NCBI RefSeq assembly: GCF_012103215.1
Contig: NZ_JAAVNE010000010.1
Span: forward strand, 1-64,000
Reading direction: 5' to 3'
Source: Falsiroseomonas selenitidurans
Lineage (GTDB): Bacteria > Pseudomonadota > Alphaproteobacteria > Acetobacterales > Acetobacteraceae
Length of the DNA: 64,000 nt
Shown: positions 19,058 through 28,499 of the stretch, piece after piece
Position numbering within the stretch: position 1 is the stretch's first letter
Layout: every line of letters begins with the position of its first letter
The notes under the pieces: model-generated
Database searches by the model: none
What the model was told of the DNA's origin: nothing
Seen by the model: the letters and a program-made list of their open reading frames with translations, nothing else
Program-made: the position numbers and the translations under genes

Positions 19058-21622
19058 ATGCAACAACTGGCGGGCGAGCGTTGGAAGGACGCCCTCTCCT
19101 CCTGCGACCTTGAGCAGATCCACTATCTGGGCTTCGTGCAGCCACAGGGGTTCCTCGTCGAAGCCTCGGCCGACTGGATCACCACGCGGACCTCGGCCAA
19201 CCTCGAGCAGTTCCTCAACGTCTCGCCGGAGGCAGTGCTGGGCACGCCGCTGTCCGAGGTGCTTGGCCGCGACATGCTGCACGAGATCCGCGGGCAGTTG
19301 CAGATGCTGGGCCACGGGTCCGGCGCACAGCGCCTGTTCGGCAGCGACGCGCTGCCCGGCGGCCGCCCCTTCGACCTGGCGATCCACCGCGCTGGCGAAT
19401 CCCTGGTGATCGAGGGCGAGCCTGCGGTGCAGGGGGATGAGCAGGTCGCCGGCTTCGTGCAGACGCTGCTGGGCCAGCTGCGCCACGTGCCGGACCTGGC
19501 CCGGCTGTGCGACCTGGTGGTGCGGCAGATGCGCGCTCTGACCGGATTCGACCGCGTGATGCTCTACCGCTTCCACGAGGATCTGAGCGGCGAGGTGGTG
19601 GCCGAGACGCGGCGCGGCGACCTCGCTCCCTTCAAGGGCCTGCGCTACCCGGCCAGCGACATCCCGGCCCAGGCCCGCGCCCTGTATCTGCGCAACCCGA
19701 TCCGCCTGATCGCCGATGTGGCGGCGGAACCGGTTCCGGTGCTGCCGGCGCTCGATCCCTCCGGCCGGCCGATCGACCTGTCGATGTCCGTGCTGCGCGC
19801 CGTCTCCCCGGTGCATATCCAGTATCTTCGGAACATGCAGGTCGGGGCCTCGCTGTCCATCTCCGTCCTGTCCGGCGGACGGCTTTGGGGGCTGATCGCC
19901 TGCCACCACGCCACGCCGCGCAACCTGTCGCTGCAACGGCGCACGGCGCTGGAGTTCTTCGGTGAGATGTTCTCCTTCCTGCTGGAATCCCGCGCCCGGG
20001 CCGAGGAGGTGGCGCGGCGGGAGGAAGCCCGCGACTTCCAGACGCGGATGATCAGCCAGTTGTCGGGCGAGACGGGGTCGCTCGACGACGTGTTCCAGCA
20101 CCTGGTCGGGGTGCAGAGCATGCTGGGGGCGGATGGGCTGGCCACCTTCATCGACGGCCGGCTGCGCACCACCGGCACCACGCCGGGGACCAGCGAGATC
20201 CTGGAGATCATGCGCTTCCTGAACCGCGCGGCGGCCAGCAAGGTCTATGCGAGCCATGCGCTCTCGCTCGTGCATCCGCCGGCGGCGCACTACACGAGGC
20301 AGGGCTGCGGCGTGCTGGCGATCCCGGTCTCACGCCGGCCACGCGACTACGTGGTGTTCTTCCGGCGGGAGTTGGTGCAGCAGGTGACCTGGGCGGGGGA
20401 GCCCGCCAAGGCGGTGCGGCGCGTGGAGGGCACGCAGCAGCTTTCCCCCCGCGCCAGCTTCGCCGCCTGGCGCGAGACGGTGCGCGGCCAGTCGGCACAA
20501 TGGTCCGCCGGCGACCTCGCCATCGCCGAGGCGCTGCGCATGACGCTGCTGGAGCTGATGTTGCAGGTGACCGACCGGGCCGAGAAACAGCGCAAGCTCT
20601 CCAACGACCAGCAGGACCTGCTGATCGCGGAGCTGAACCACCGGGTCCGCAACATCCTGAACCTGATCGTCGGCCTGGTGCGGCAATGCGGCGACAGCGC
20701 CACCAGCGTCGAGAGCTTCGCCGAGGAGGTCAGCGCCCGGGTCCACGCCCTGGCCCGCGCGCATGACCAGCTGACCAGCAGCGGCTGGGGCGCGCGGTCG
20801 CTCGCCACCATGATCCGGGTGGAGGCCGGCGCCTATCTCGGTGCGAAGGCGGAACGGGTGGCCATCCACGGCGACGATGTCGGCATCCAGCCGGACGCCT
20901 TCGCCACCGTGGCGCTGGTGATGCACGAGCTGATCACCAACGCCGCGAAATACGGCGCCTTCCGCGATTCCCGCGGCCATGTCGAGATCGCGCTGCGCAA
21001 CGACCCGGACAAGGGGCTCGACATCGCCTGGGACGAGATCGGTGGCGCGCCCATCACCCCACCGACGCGGCGCGGCTTCGGCTCCACCATCATCGAGCGG
21101 GCGATCCCGCACGAGTTGATGGGCCAGGCAAGGGTGGATTTCGCCCCCGCCGGCCTGCGCGCACGGTTCCACATCCCCGCCGCCTTCATCGAGGTGCTGG
21201 ACCCGGCGGCACCCGGCGCCAATGCGCAAGCCACCGAGAGGACGCAGGCGAAGGTGGAGCGCCTGTCCGGCGACATCCTGCTGGTGGAGGACAATCTGCT
21301 GATCGCGCTGGAGACGGAGGCCATGCTTGGCTCGCTCGGGGCGGACAATGTCCATGTCGCCTCCACCGTCAGCGCGGCGCTGAGCTACCTGGCGGAGAAC
21401 CGTCCGCATTTCGCGGTGCTGGACTACAATCTGGGGCGGGAGCGCAGCGTGCCGATCGCGGAGCGCCTGTCCGCCATGCAGGTGCCCTTCGTCTTCGCCA
21501 CCGGCTATGGCGACACCGCCACCATCGACGACCGCTTCCGCAGTCGCCCGATCCTGACCAAGCCCTATACCGCCTCCTCCGTGCTGCGCGCCTGGCAGGC
21601 GATATCGGCGCTGGAGGAATAG
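19058..21622 (+). CDS. bphP: Bacteriophytochrome HWE histidine kinase with fused receiver domain
   Basis: The product is 854 residues. Order: N-terminal PAS with the biliverdin-binding Cys16 (SSCDLEQIHYLGFVQPQG), GAF (PASDIP with Asp201; His253 in PVHIQYLRN), PHY with the tongue PRASF (464-468), HWE kinase with phospho-acceptor His528 (ELNHRVRN), N-box MHELITNAAKYG and the WxE signature (Trp658, Glu660), then a receiver domain with Asp789 (AVLDYNLG). It should sense red/far-red light with biliverdin. AGGAG sits seven bases before the ATG. No heme oxygenase gene for biliverdin and no separate response regulator are adjacent. The fused receiver may act as phosphate sink or output. Confidence 0.93.
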   Translation: MQQLAGERWKDALSSCDLEQIHYLGFVQPQGFLVEASADWITTRTSANLEQFLNVSPEAVLGTPLSEVLGRDMLHEIRGQLQMLGHGSGAQRLFGSDALPGGRPFDLAIHRAGESLVIEGEPAVQGDEQVAGFVQTLLGQLRHVPDLARLCDLVVRQMRALTGFDRVMLYRFHEDLSGEVVAETRRGDLAPFKGLRYPASDIPAQARALYLRNPIRLIADVAAEPVPVLPALDPSGRPIDLSMSVLRAVSPVHIQYLRNMQVGASLSISVLSGGRLWGLIACHHATPRNLSLQRRTALEFFGEMFSFLLESRARAEEVARREEARDFQTRMISQLSGETGSLDDVFQHLVGVQSMLGADGLATFIDGRLRTTGTTPGTSEILEIMRFLNRAAASKVYASHALSLVHPPAAHYTRQGCGVLAIPVSRRPRDYVVFFRRELVQQVTWAGEPAKAVRRVEGTQQLSPRASFAAWRETVRGQSAQWSAGDLAIAEALRMTLLELMLQVTDRAEKQRKLSNDQQDLLIAELNHRVRNILNLIVGLVRQCGDSATSVESFAEEVSARVHALARAHDQLTSSGWGARSLATMIRVEAGAYLGAKAERVAIHGDDVGIQPDAFATVALVMHELITNAAKYGAFRDSRGHVEIALRNDPDKGLDIAWDEIGGAPITPPTRRGFGSTIIERAIPHELMGQARVDFAPAGLRARFHIPAAFIEVLDPAAPGANAQATERTQAKVERLSGDILLVEDNLLIALETEAMLGSLGADNVHVASTVSAALSYLAENRPHFAVLDYNLGRERSVPIAERLSAMQVPFVFATGYGDTATIDDRFRSRPILTKPYTASSVLRAWQAISALEE

Positions 21623-21635
21623 GCCCGCGGCGGGC
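21623..21635. terminator. Small hairpin between bphP and rhodanese genes
   Basis: GCCCG-CGG-CGGGC forms a 5-bp GC stem immediately after the bphP stop, in a 50-bp gap between convergent genes. There is no T-tract. Possible weak bidirectional terminator only. Confidence 0.3.
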
Positions 21636-21672
21636 GCGGCCTCCGGCTCATCCCATCCGGACGCCGGCTGCC

Positions 21673-22089
21673 CTACCGCTGGCGCCAGGGCAGCCCGTCG
21701 GCCTTCCAGCCCGCCATGACGCCGCGATGGCCTTCGGCATCCACCGGCCCCTCGAAGCCATCGGCGACGTTGAAGGCATGCGGAAAGCCCGCCTGCTGCG
21801 CCGCCTGGCCGGCCGCCAGGCTTCGCGCGCCTGAACGGCAGATGAAATAGAGTTTGGACAGCGGCGAGGCACCGGCGCGATGCAATTGTTCGACAAAGCC
21901 GCCATTGACCTGCATGCTGGGATACACCTGCCACGGGATCAGCGCGACCTGCTTGCCGATCCCGCCCAGGTCCGGTAGTCCGACGAAGTTCCACTCGGCG
22001 TCGGTGCGCACGTCCACCAGCATTGCGTCGGGGTCCTCGGCCAGGGCCTGCCAGGCCGCGCGGGGGGATACATCGGGAACACCGGGCAT
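21673..22089 (-). CDS. Single-domain rhodanese-like sulfurtransferase
   Basis: The 138-residue rhodanese domain has MLVDVRTDAEWNFVGLPDL (CH2A-like region), an active-site loop with the catalytic cysteine in YFICRSGARSL, and a C-terminal Trp-rich end (WKADGLPWRQR). Rhodaneses move sulfane sulfur between donors such as thiosulfate and thiol acceptors. The family's glycine-rich fold is complete at this length. GGAGAG lies seven bases before the ATG. It is convergent with bphP and divergent from a 51-residue membrane protein. Confidence 0.88.
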   Translation of the reverse strand: MPGVPDVSPRAAWQALAEDPDAMLVDVRTDAEWNFVGLPDLGGIGKQVALIPWQVYPSMQVNGGFVEQLHRAGASPLSKLYFICRSGARSLAAGQAAQQAGFPHAFNVADGFEGPVDAEGHRGVMAGWKADGLPWRQR

Positions 22090-22209
22090 GGCTTCACTCT
22101 CCGTCCTGATCTCAGGCTGGGGAGGATGGGGTGCCGCCCGGCACGGGACAACCATCGCCCACCGCGCCCAAGGCATGCGCGGCGGGGAGTGCCAGGGGAA
22201 GATCGAAGA

Positions 22210-22365
22210 ATGTCCGAATCCGACAACGCCACGCACGACCACATGGGCCGCAAGGTTGCCAATTCGAAGGGCGAGGCGTTCCGCCAGGACCTGCCCTGGA
22301 TCATCGCCATGGTGGCGTTGACCACCTTCACCCTCATGGCGCTGGCCGGCTACTTCCGCCTGTAG
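22210..22365 (+). CDS. 51-residue single-span membrane protein, unknown
   Basis: The short protein has a His/Asp-rich N-terminus (MSESDNATHDHMG) and one C-terminal membrane helix (WIIAMVALTTFTLMALAGYF). A GAAGA stretch just ahead of the ATG may serve as the ribosome site. Length and layout resemble small accessory subunits of respiratory complexes, but no family could be assigned. It is convergent with isovaleryl-CoA dehydrogenase, with only 7 bp between stops. Confidence 0.6.
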   Translation: MSESDNATHDHMGRKVANSKGEAFRQDLPWIIAMVALTTFTLMALAGYFRL

Positions 22366-22372
22366 ATCTGAC

Positions 22373-23545
22373 TTACGCCGATTCGCGGAAGATCTCGCGC
22401 CCGATCAGCAGGCGGCGGATCTCGCTGGTACCGGCGCCGATCTCATACAGCTTGGCGTCGCGCAGCAGCCGGCCGGCCGGGTAGTCGTTGATGTAGCCAT
22501 TGCCGCCGAGAATCTGGATGGCGTCGAGCGCGGCCTTCGTTGCCGCCTCGGCCGCGAACAGGATGGCGCCGGCGGCGTCCTTGCGGCTGGCGTGCCCGCG
22601 GTCGCAGGCGCGGGCCACGGCATAGGTATAGGCGCGGCCGGCATTCAGCGCCGTGTACATGTCTGCCACCTTGCCCTGGATGAACTGGAACTCCCCGATC
22701 GCCTGGCCGAACTGCTTCCGGTCGTGGATGTAGGGAATGACCAGGTCGAGGCAGGCCTGCAGGATGCCGATGGGGCCGGCGGCCAGCACGGCGCGTTCGT
22801 AATCCAGGCCGGACATCAGCACGCGCACGCCGCCGCCGACCGTGCCCAGCACGTTCTCCTCCGGCACCTCGCACTCCTCGAAGACCAGCTCGCTGGTCGG
22901 GCTGCCGCGCATGCCGAGCTTGTCCAGCTTCTGGGCGGGGCGGAAGCCCTTGAAGCCGCGTTCGATCAGGAAGGCGGTGATGCCCTTGGGGCCGGCCTCG
23001 GGATCGGTCTTGGCATAGACCACCAGCGTCTCGGCGTAATGCGCATTGGTGATCCAGAGCTTGGTGCCGTTCAGCACCCAGCGGTCGCCGCGCTTCTCGG
23101 CCCGCAGTTTCATGGACACCACATCGGAGCCTGCGGAGGGCTCGCTCATCGCCAGCGCGCCCAGATGCTCGCCGGAGATCAGCTTGGGCAGGTAGCGGCG
23201 CTTCTGCTCCTCATTGCCGTTGCGGCGGATCTGGTTGACGCAGAGGTTCGAATGCGCGCCGTAGCTCAGCCCGACGCTGGCGCTGGCGCGGCTGATCTCC
23301 TCCATCGCCACGCAATGCGCGAGATAGCCCATGCCGGCGCCGCCATGCTCCTCCTCCACCGTGATGCCGTGCAGGCCGAGGGCGCCCATCTCCGGCCAGA
23401 GGTAGCGGGGGAATTCGTCGGTGCGGTCGATCTCGGCGGCGATGGGGGCGACGCGATCCTCGGCGAAGCCGCGCACGCTGTGGCGCAGCGCGTCGATCTC
23501 CTCGCCCAGGTCGAAATCCAGCATGGGCATCTGGTTGGAGATCAT
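22373..23545 (-). CDS. ivd: Isovaleryl-CoA dehydrogenase
   Basis: The 390-residue acyl-CoA dehydrogenase has [20 protein letters not shown] (FAD/substrate signature), [10 protein letters not shown], and [35 protein letters not shown] at the end. The catalytic base is Glu250 in [13 protein letters not shown], the position special to isovaleryl-CoA dehydrogenases; short-chain enzymes carry it elsewhere. It oxidises isovaleryl-CoA to 3-methylcrotonyl-CoA, the substrate of the mccAB enzyme encoded about 4 kb away. Its ATG overlaps the stop of the upstream acyl-CoA synthetase (ATGA), and it is the last gene of the Liv/ligase operon. Confidence 0.93.
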   Translation of the reverse strand: MISNQMPMLDFDLGEEIDALRHSVRGFAEDRVAPIAAEIDRTDEFPRYLWPEMGALGLHGITVEEEHGGAGMGYLAHCVAMEEISRASASVGLSYGAHSNLCVNQIRRNGNEEQKRRYLPKLISGEHLGALAMSEPSAGSDVVSMKLRAEKRGDRWVLNGTKLWITNAHYAETLVVYAKTDPEAGPKGITAFLIERGFKGFRPAQKLDKLGMRGSPTSELVFEECEVPEENVLGTVGGGVRVLMSGLDYERAVLAAGPIGILQACLDLVIPYIHDRKQFGQAIGEFQFIQGKVADMYTALNAGRAYTYAVARACDRGHASRKDAAGAILFAAEAATKAALDAIQILGGNGYINDYPAGRLLRDAKLYEIGAGTSEIRRLLIGREIFRESA

Positions 23546-25131
23546 GAGGGCACTCCTTCCTGGGCGAAGCGCGCGCGCAGCGCGCCGCGCATGATCTTTC
23601 CCGTGGCCGTCTGCGGCAGGGCTTCGACGAATTCCACCTGGCGCGGATAGAGATGCGCCGCCAGGCGCTGGCGCACCTGCGCCTGGATGTCCGCCGCGAG
23701 CGCGGCGCCGGGGGCGAAGCCGGGCCTCAGCACCACCACGGCCGTGACACGTTCCGTGCGCAGCACATCGGGCAGGCCGATGACCGCCGCCTGGGCGATG
23801 GCGGGATGGGTCAGAAGAAAATCCTCCACCTCGCCGGGGCCGATGCGGTAGCCGGCGGAGGTGATCACATCATCATCGCGGCCGATGAAGGTGAAGAGGC
23901 CATCGCCATCGCGCACCGCCTGGTCGCCGGTCAGCAGCCAGTCACCCTGGAATTTTCGGGAGGTTGCCTCGGGCTGGTTCCAGTAGCGCAGGAACATCAC
24001 GGGGTCGGGCGCGCGCACGGCGAGCACGCCCTGCGCGCCATCGGGCAAGGGCTGGCCCTCGACATCGAGGATCGCGAGTTCATGGCCCGGCACCGCACGC
24101 CCCATGGCGCCGGGGCGCACCGGGAAGAGCTTTGCGGAATTGGCCACGATCAGGTTGCATTCGGTCTGGCCGTAGAACTCGTTGATGGTCAGGCCGAAGG
24201 CGCCGCGGCCCCAATCCAGCATCTCGGCACCCAGCGTTTCACCGCCGGAGCCGACGCTGCGGAGCGCATGGCCGAAGCGGGCGGGGTTGGACACGCCGCG
24301 CAGCATGCGCAGCGCGGTGGGCGGCAGGAAGGCGTTGCGCACGCCGTGGCGCGCCATCAGGTGAAAGCAGAACTCTGGATCGAATTTTGCCATGCGATGT
24401 GCCAGCACCGGCACGCCGTGGAACAGGCTGGGCAGCAGCACATCGAGCAGCCCGCCGATCCAGGCCCAATCCGCCGGGGTCCAGAACAGGTCGCCGGGTT
24501 GGGGAAAGCCATCATGCGGCCATTCCACGCCGGGCAGATGGCCGCGCAGCACACGATGCGCATGCAGCGCGCCCTTCGGGCTGCCGGTGGTGCCGCTGGT
24601 GTAGATGATCAGCGCGGGGTCGTCCGGGCCGGTGGCGAGGCAGGCGTGGCTGTCCCGCGCGCGCGCCATCTCCGCCGCCAGATCCAGCGCACCGGGGCCA
24701 CCGCCGATGGCGAAGACCTTTGCCAGTTCCGGCAGCGTGGCGCGGATACTGTCGAGCTTCGCCAGCCCATCCTGGTCCGTCACCAGCGCGGCCGCGCCGC
24801 AATCCGCCAGGCGGAAGCGCAGCGCCTCCTCGCCGAACAGAAGAAACAGCGGCACGGCGATGGCGCCGATGCGATAGGCGGCCAGATGCGCCACCGCTGC
24901 CTCCGGCCCCTGCGGCAGCAGCACGCCGACGCGGTCGCCGCGGGCGAGGCCATGCGCCAGGAAGGCATTGGCGAGGCGGCAGGCGCGGCGGTGCAATTCG
25001 TCAAAGCTGATTCGCTCCACGGCATCGCCCTGCAGATGCAGCAGCGCCAGGCGGCCGCTGCCATCGGCCCAGCGGTCGCAGGCTTCCTGCGCGATGCTGC
25101 AGCGGTCCGGAATGTTCCAGGCGAAGCTCAT
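23542..25131 (-). CDS. Acyl-CoA synthetase (AMP-forming, acetyl/medium-chain type)
   Basis: The 529-residue adenylating enzyme has the P-loop [16 protein letters not shown], the aromatic motif EFYGQTECN, the hinge/A8 region [20 protein letters not shown] and the C-terminal catalytic lysine in TATGKIMRG. It converts a carboxylic acid to its CoA ester via an acyl-adenylate. Being translationally coupled to isovaleryl-CoA dehydrogenase, a branched short-chain acid such as isovalerate is a reasonable substrate (inference). It lies 10 bp after the PaaK-like gene. Confidence 0.9.
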   Translation of the reverse strand: MSFAWNIPDRCSIAQEACDRWADGSGRLALLHLQGDAVERISFDELHRRACRLANAFLAHGLARGDRVGVLLPQGPEAAVAHLAAYRIGAIAVPLFLLFGEEALRFRLADCGAAALVTDQDGLAKLDSIRATLPELAKVFAIGGGPGALDLAAEMARARDSHACLATGPDDPALIIYTSGTTGSPKGALHAHRVLRGHLPGVEWPHDGFPQPGDLFWTPADWAWIGGLLDVLLPSLFHGVPVLAHRMAKFDPEFCFHLMARHGVRNAFLPPTALRMLRGVSNPARFGHALRSVGSGGETLGAEMLDWGRGAFGLTINEFYGQTECNLIVANSAKLFPVRPGAMGRAVPGHELAILDVEGQPLPDGAQGVLAVRAPDPVMFLRYWNQPEATSRKFQGDWLLTGDQAVRDGDGLFTFIGRDDDVITSAGYRIGPGEVEDFLLTHPAIAQAAVIGLPDVLRTERVTAVVVLRPGFAPGAALAADIQAQVRQRLAAHLYPRQVEFVEALPQTATGKIMRGALRARFAQEGVPS

Positions 25132-25141
25132 GCGCGGCGCG

Positions 25142-26362
25142 TCATGCCGGACGGGTGTCGTCGATCACCTTGCCGTCGTTGGGCAGGGCGCCGGGTTCCA
25201 GCAGATCCACCGTGCCGCGCAGCCGCGTCACGGCCTGCAGGCTGGCCGTCAGGCTCTGCACCAGCGCCGCATCACGCACCGGGGCTTCCACCCGCAGCAG
25301 CATGGTGTCGCGCATGCCGTCCAGGCCGATGACCAGGCGCGCGCGGCCCAGGCCCGGATGCGCGCGCATCACCTCCGCCACCTGCTCCGGCCGCACGAAC
25401 ATGCCGCGCACCTTGGCTGCCTGGTCGGCACGGCCCATCCAGCCGCGGAGGCGGGTGTTGCTGCGGCCGCAGGGAGAGGCGCCGGGCAGCACGGCGGAAA
25501 GGTCGCCGGTGGCGAAGCGGATCAGCGGGTAGGTGGCGCTGAAGGTGGTCACCAGCACCTCCCCCACCTCGCCCTCCGGCAGGGGCTCGCCGGTACCGGG
25601 GTGGACGATTTCCACCAGCACATCCTCGTCGCAGATCAGCCCCTCCCCGGCTTCCGATTCATAGGCGATGAGGCCGAGATCGGCGGTGCCGTAGCTCTGC
25701 TGCACAACAAGCCCGCGCGCGGCGTAGAAGCTGCGCAAGGCGGGCAGGAAGGCCCCGCCGGTGACATGGCCGAACCGCAGGCAGGAAAGGTCGAGGCCCA
25801 GCGCATCGCCGGCCTCGAGGATCGTGCGCAGGAAATCCGGCGTGCCGCTGTAGCAGCCCGGCCTGAGGTGCGCCGCCGCGCGGGCCTGGCTCTCGGTGTT
25901 GCCCGGGCCGGCCGGGAACACGGGGCAGCCCAGCGCCCGCGCGCCTTCCTCCAGCATCATGCCGGCCGGGGTGAAGTGGTAGGCGAAGCAGTTGTGCAGC
26001 AGCATTCCCGGCCGCAGCCCGGTGGCATGCAGTGCCCGGGCATAGCGCCACGGGTCGGCGCCCGCGCCCTGCGGCTCATGGATCGGGCCGGGCGAGGCGA
26101 AGACGCGTGGCACCGCCGCCACTGCCACCGCGGTGAAGCCGCCGAAGGGCGGTGCGGCCGCCTGCGCGGCGATGAGGTCCGACTTGCGCGTGACCGGCAG
26201 TGCCGCGAGGTTGGCCTCGCGCGGATCGAGATCCGCCAGCAGCGCGGCATAGGCCGGCGCGTGGCGCTTCGCATGGGCCAGCTGGGCTGGCAGGCGCTGC
26301 GCATTCTCGGCCGCGCGCTGGTCCGCGCTGCGCGTCTCGCGATCGTCGAAGAACCCTGTCAC
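25142..26362 (-). CDS. PaaK-like adenylate-forming ligase with degenerate P-loop
   Basis: The 406-residue protein of the phenylacetate-CoA ligase group is visible from HAKRHAPAYAALLADLDP, ALPVTRKSDLIAAQ, the aromatic motif QSYGTADLGLIAYES, RFATGDLSAVL, and RLRGWMGRADQAAKVRGMFVRPEQVAEV. The normal SSGTTG phosphate loop is replaced by FASPGPIHEPQG, so ATP binding may differ or be lost. It starts at GTG overlapping the livF stop (GTGA) and is part of the ABC-transport operon. The substrate is unknown; an aromatic or branched acid is expected. A non-catalytic or alternative-nucleotide role is possible. Confidence 0.82.
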   Translation of the reverse strand: MTGFFDDRETRSADQRAAENAQRLPAQLAHAKRHAPAYAALLADLDPREANLAALPVTRKSDLIAAQAAAPPFGGFTAVAVAAVPRVFASPGPIHEPQGAGADPWRYARALHATGLRPGMLLHNCFAYHFTPAGMMLEEGARALGCPVFPAGPGNTESQARAAAHLRPGCYSGTPDFLRTILEAGDALGLDLSCLRFGHVTGGAFLPALRSFYAARGLVVQQSYGTADLGLIAYESEAGEGLICDEDVLVEIVHPGTGEPLPEGEVGEVLVTTFSATYPLIRFATGDLSAVLPGASPCGRSNTRLRGWMGRADQAAKVRGMFVRPEQVAEVMRAHPGLGRARLVIGLDGMRDTMLLRVEAPVRDAALVQSLTASLQAVTRLRGTVDLLEPGALPNDGKVIDDTRPA

Positions 26363-27198
26363 AGCCAGCGCTTCCGTCGTTTGTAGGATTTCAGGTTGCG
26401 GAAGGATTTGCGCTCCGCGCCATGGCCACCGAGGTAGAATTCCTTCACATCCTCGTTCTCCGCCAGCGCCGCGGCGCTGCCATCCAGCACCACCTTGCCC
26501 TGTTCCATCACATAGCCATGGCTGGCGACGGAGAGCGCCATGCGGGCATTCTGCTCGACGAGCAGGATGGTGATTCCCAGGTCGCGGTTGAGCTGGCGGA
26601 TGATGCCGAAGACCTCCTTCACCAGCAGCGGCGACAGGCCCATGGAAGGCTCGTCCATCAGGATCAGCTTCGGCCGTGCCATCAGCGCGCGTCCGATCGC
26701 CAGCATCTGCTGCTCGCCCCCGGACAGGTAGCCGGCAAGCCCCGTGCGTTCCTTCAACCGCGGGAAATAGCCGTAGACCATCTCGATGTCGCGGCGGATT
26801 GCGGCGCCATCGCTGCGGGTGAAGGCGCCGAGCCGCAGATTCTCGAGGCAGGTCATGTCGCCGATGATCCGCCGCCCCTCCATCACCTGGAAGATGCCGC
26901 GGCGCACGATGTCATGCGCCTCCACCCCGTTCAGGCGTTGGCCATCGAAGCGGATCTCGCCGCGCGTCACCGCGCCATCCTCCGATTTCAGCAGGCCAGA
27001 GATGGCCTTGAGCGTGGTGGACTTGCCCGCCCCGTTGGCCCCCAGCAATGCCACGATCTGCCCGCGCGGCACGGCAAGCGACAGGCCGCGCAGCACCAGG
27101 ATGACGTCGTTGTAGACGACCTCGATGTTGTTCACTTCCAGCAGCGGCGCCTCCGCCGGCGCGATCGCCGGCGGAGGCTGGGTGACCGCCTGGCTCAC
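26359..27198 (-). CDS. livF: Liv-type ABC transporter ATP-binding protein LivF
   Basis: The 279-residue ATPase has Walker A LLGANGAGKST, the signature YLSGGEQQMLAIGRALM, Walker B LILMDEPSMGL and the H-loop region LLVEQN, with the LivF-type C-terminus lengthened by about 20 basic residues (GHGAERKSFRNLKSYKRRKRW). The extension is unusual for E. coli LivF but common in the HAAT transporters of alphaproteobacteria that sit next to CoA ligases. The GTG start overlaps the livK stop (GTGA). Confidence 0.93.
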   Translation of the reverse strand: MSQAVTQPPPAIAPAEAPLLEVNNIEVVYNDVILVLRGLSLAVPRGQIVALLGANGAGKSTTLKAISGLLKSEDGAVTRGEIRFDGQRLNGVEAHDIVRRGIFQVMEGRRIIGDMTCLENLRLGAFTRSDGAAIRRDIEMVYGYFPRLKERTGLAGYLSGGEQQMLAIGRALMARPKLILMDEPSMGLSPLLVKEVFGIIRQLNRDLGITILLVEQNARMALSVASHGYVMEQGKVVLDGSAAALAENEDVKEFYLGGHGAERKSFRNLKSYKRRKRWL

Positions 27199-28478
27199 CA
27201 GCCCAGCCAGTCCCGGCGGCGGTCGAGGTCGATGGTGGCGATCTGCTCGATCTTCATCGTGCCGGCGCGCATCAGCTCCGTCACACTGCCCTGCGAGGTG
27301 TCGCCGCCGACCGAGGCACGGTACAGCGCCACCCGCAGCGTGCCGCGATGGTCATCGCGCGCAAAGGTGGAGGGGTTGCAGACCCCCTCGAAGCCGCGCG
27401 GCACCCAGTTCCGGCGGGCATAGAAGCCATCCCGGATCCGCTCACCGGTCACCTGGCCGCCGCCTTCGGCCGCCGTCTCCATCGCTTCCACCATCAGCAT
27501 GGCGGAGCAGACGCCCGACAGGTAGTGCACCGGGCGATAGGCAGTGCCGGCGGCATCGGAAACCCGGCTGATCTCCCGCACCTGCGCCATGCCCGGCGCG
27601 TCGCCGCCCCAGACGGCGGCGGTGCGGACGGGGAAGACCACGCCATTCGCCGCGGCGCCGGCGGCCTTCATCGCATTCTCGTCCATGCCCCAGACATTGC
27701 CCAGGAACTGCACCTGCACCCCCGCGGTCTGGCAGGCGCGCAGGACAGAGATGTTGGAGCCCGCGGTATTGCCGAGATAGGCATAGTTGGCGCTGGCATT
27801 CTTCAGCGTCAGGCATTGCGCGGTGTAGTCGCCCGGCGTCAGGGCGAACTGGATGGCCGGCAGTACCTCGAAGCCCAGCTCCGCCGCCAGCGCCTCACCG
27901 GCCGCCTTCGGCGAATTCGGATAGGGATGGTTGGCGCCCATATGGACGTATTTCGGCCGCCCCTGCTGGCCGCGCGTCCGCCAATCCTGTGCCGCCCATT
28001 GCAGCATGGCGCGCAGGCCATCGGAATAGGACGGGCCGTAGAAGAAGTTGTAGGGCGCTGCCTCCACCCCCTGCCGGCCGGACTGCCCCGCGGCATCCGT
28101 CAGCGCGGCGGAGTAGGAAGCGCTGACATAGGGGATGCGGTCGCGCGTGACGAAACGCACCAGCGCTTCCGTATCCGCGGTGCCCCAGCCCTGGATGGCG
28201 ACGACGCGGGTGCGGCCGGTCCAGGCCTGGTACTGGCTGACGGCGCGCGGTGCGGCGTAGCCGTAGTCAAAGCCGGAGACGTTGATCTGGCGGCCATTGA
28301 CGCCGTTGCGCGTGCGGTTAACCCAGGCCAGCGCATCCGCCACGCCCTGGCCATAGGGCTGGCCGACATCGCTGGTGGCGCCGGAATTGTCCATCAGGTG
28401 GCCCACCGGAATGGGCTGCGCCGCCAGCGGCAGCGCGAAGGCCAGCGTCGCGGCGCCGGCCAGGATCTGCATCTTCAT
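27195..28478 (-). CDS. livK: Liv-type ABC transporter substrate-binding protein
   Basis: The 427-residue type I binding protein has a cleavable leader (MKMQILAGAATLAFALPLAAQ). The mature part opens PIPVGHLMDNSGATSDVGQPYGQG, as in HAAT receptors for amides, aromatic or fatty acids rather than classical Leu/Ile/Val receptors (which are shorter, about 350 residues). GGAGG is in the 21-bp gap before the ATG. It is encoded between livM and livF. The ligand is probably the acid activated by the three CoA ligases of the operon. Confidence 0.9.
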   Translation of the reverse strand: MKMQILAGAATLAFALPLAAQPIPVGHLMDNSGATSDVGQPYGQGVADALAWVNRTRNGVNGRQINVSGFDYGYAAPRAVSQYQAWTGRTRVVAIQGWGTADTEALVRFVTRDRIPYVSASYSAALTDAAGQSGRQGVEAAPYNFFYGPSYSDGLRAMLQWAAQDWRTRGQQGRPKYVHMGANHPYPNSPKAAGEALAAELGFEVLPAIQFALTPGDYTAQCLTLKNASANYAYLGNTAGSNISVLRACQTAGVQVQFLGNVWGMDENAMKAAGAAANGVVFPVRTAAVWGGDAPGMAQVREISRVSDAAGTAYRPVHYLSGVCSAMLMVEAMETAAEGGGQVTGERIRDGFYARRNWVPRGFEGVCNPSTFARDDHRGTLRVALYRASVGGDTSQGSVTELMRAGTMKIEQIATIDLDRRRDWLGW

Positions 28479-28499
28479 TCGTTCGTTCCTCCCCTTGGT

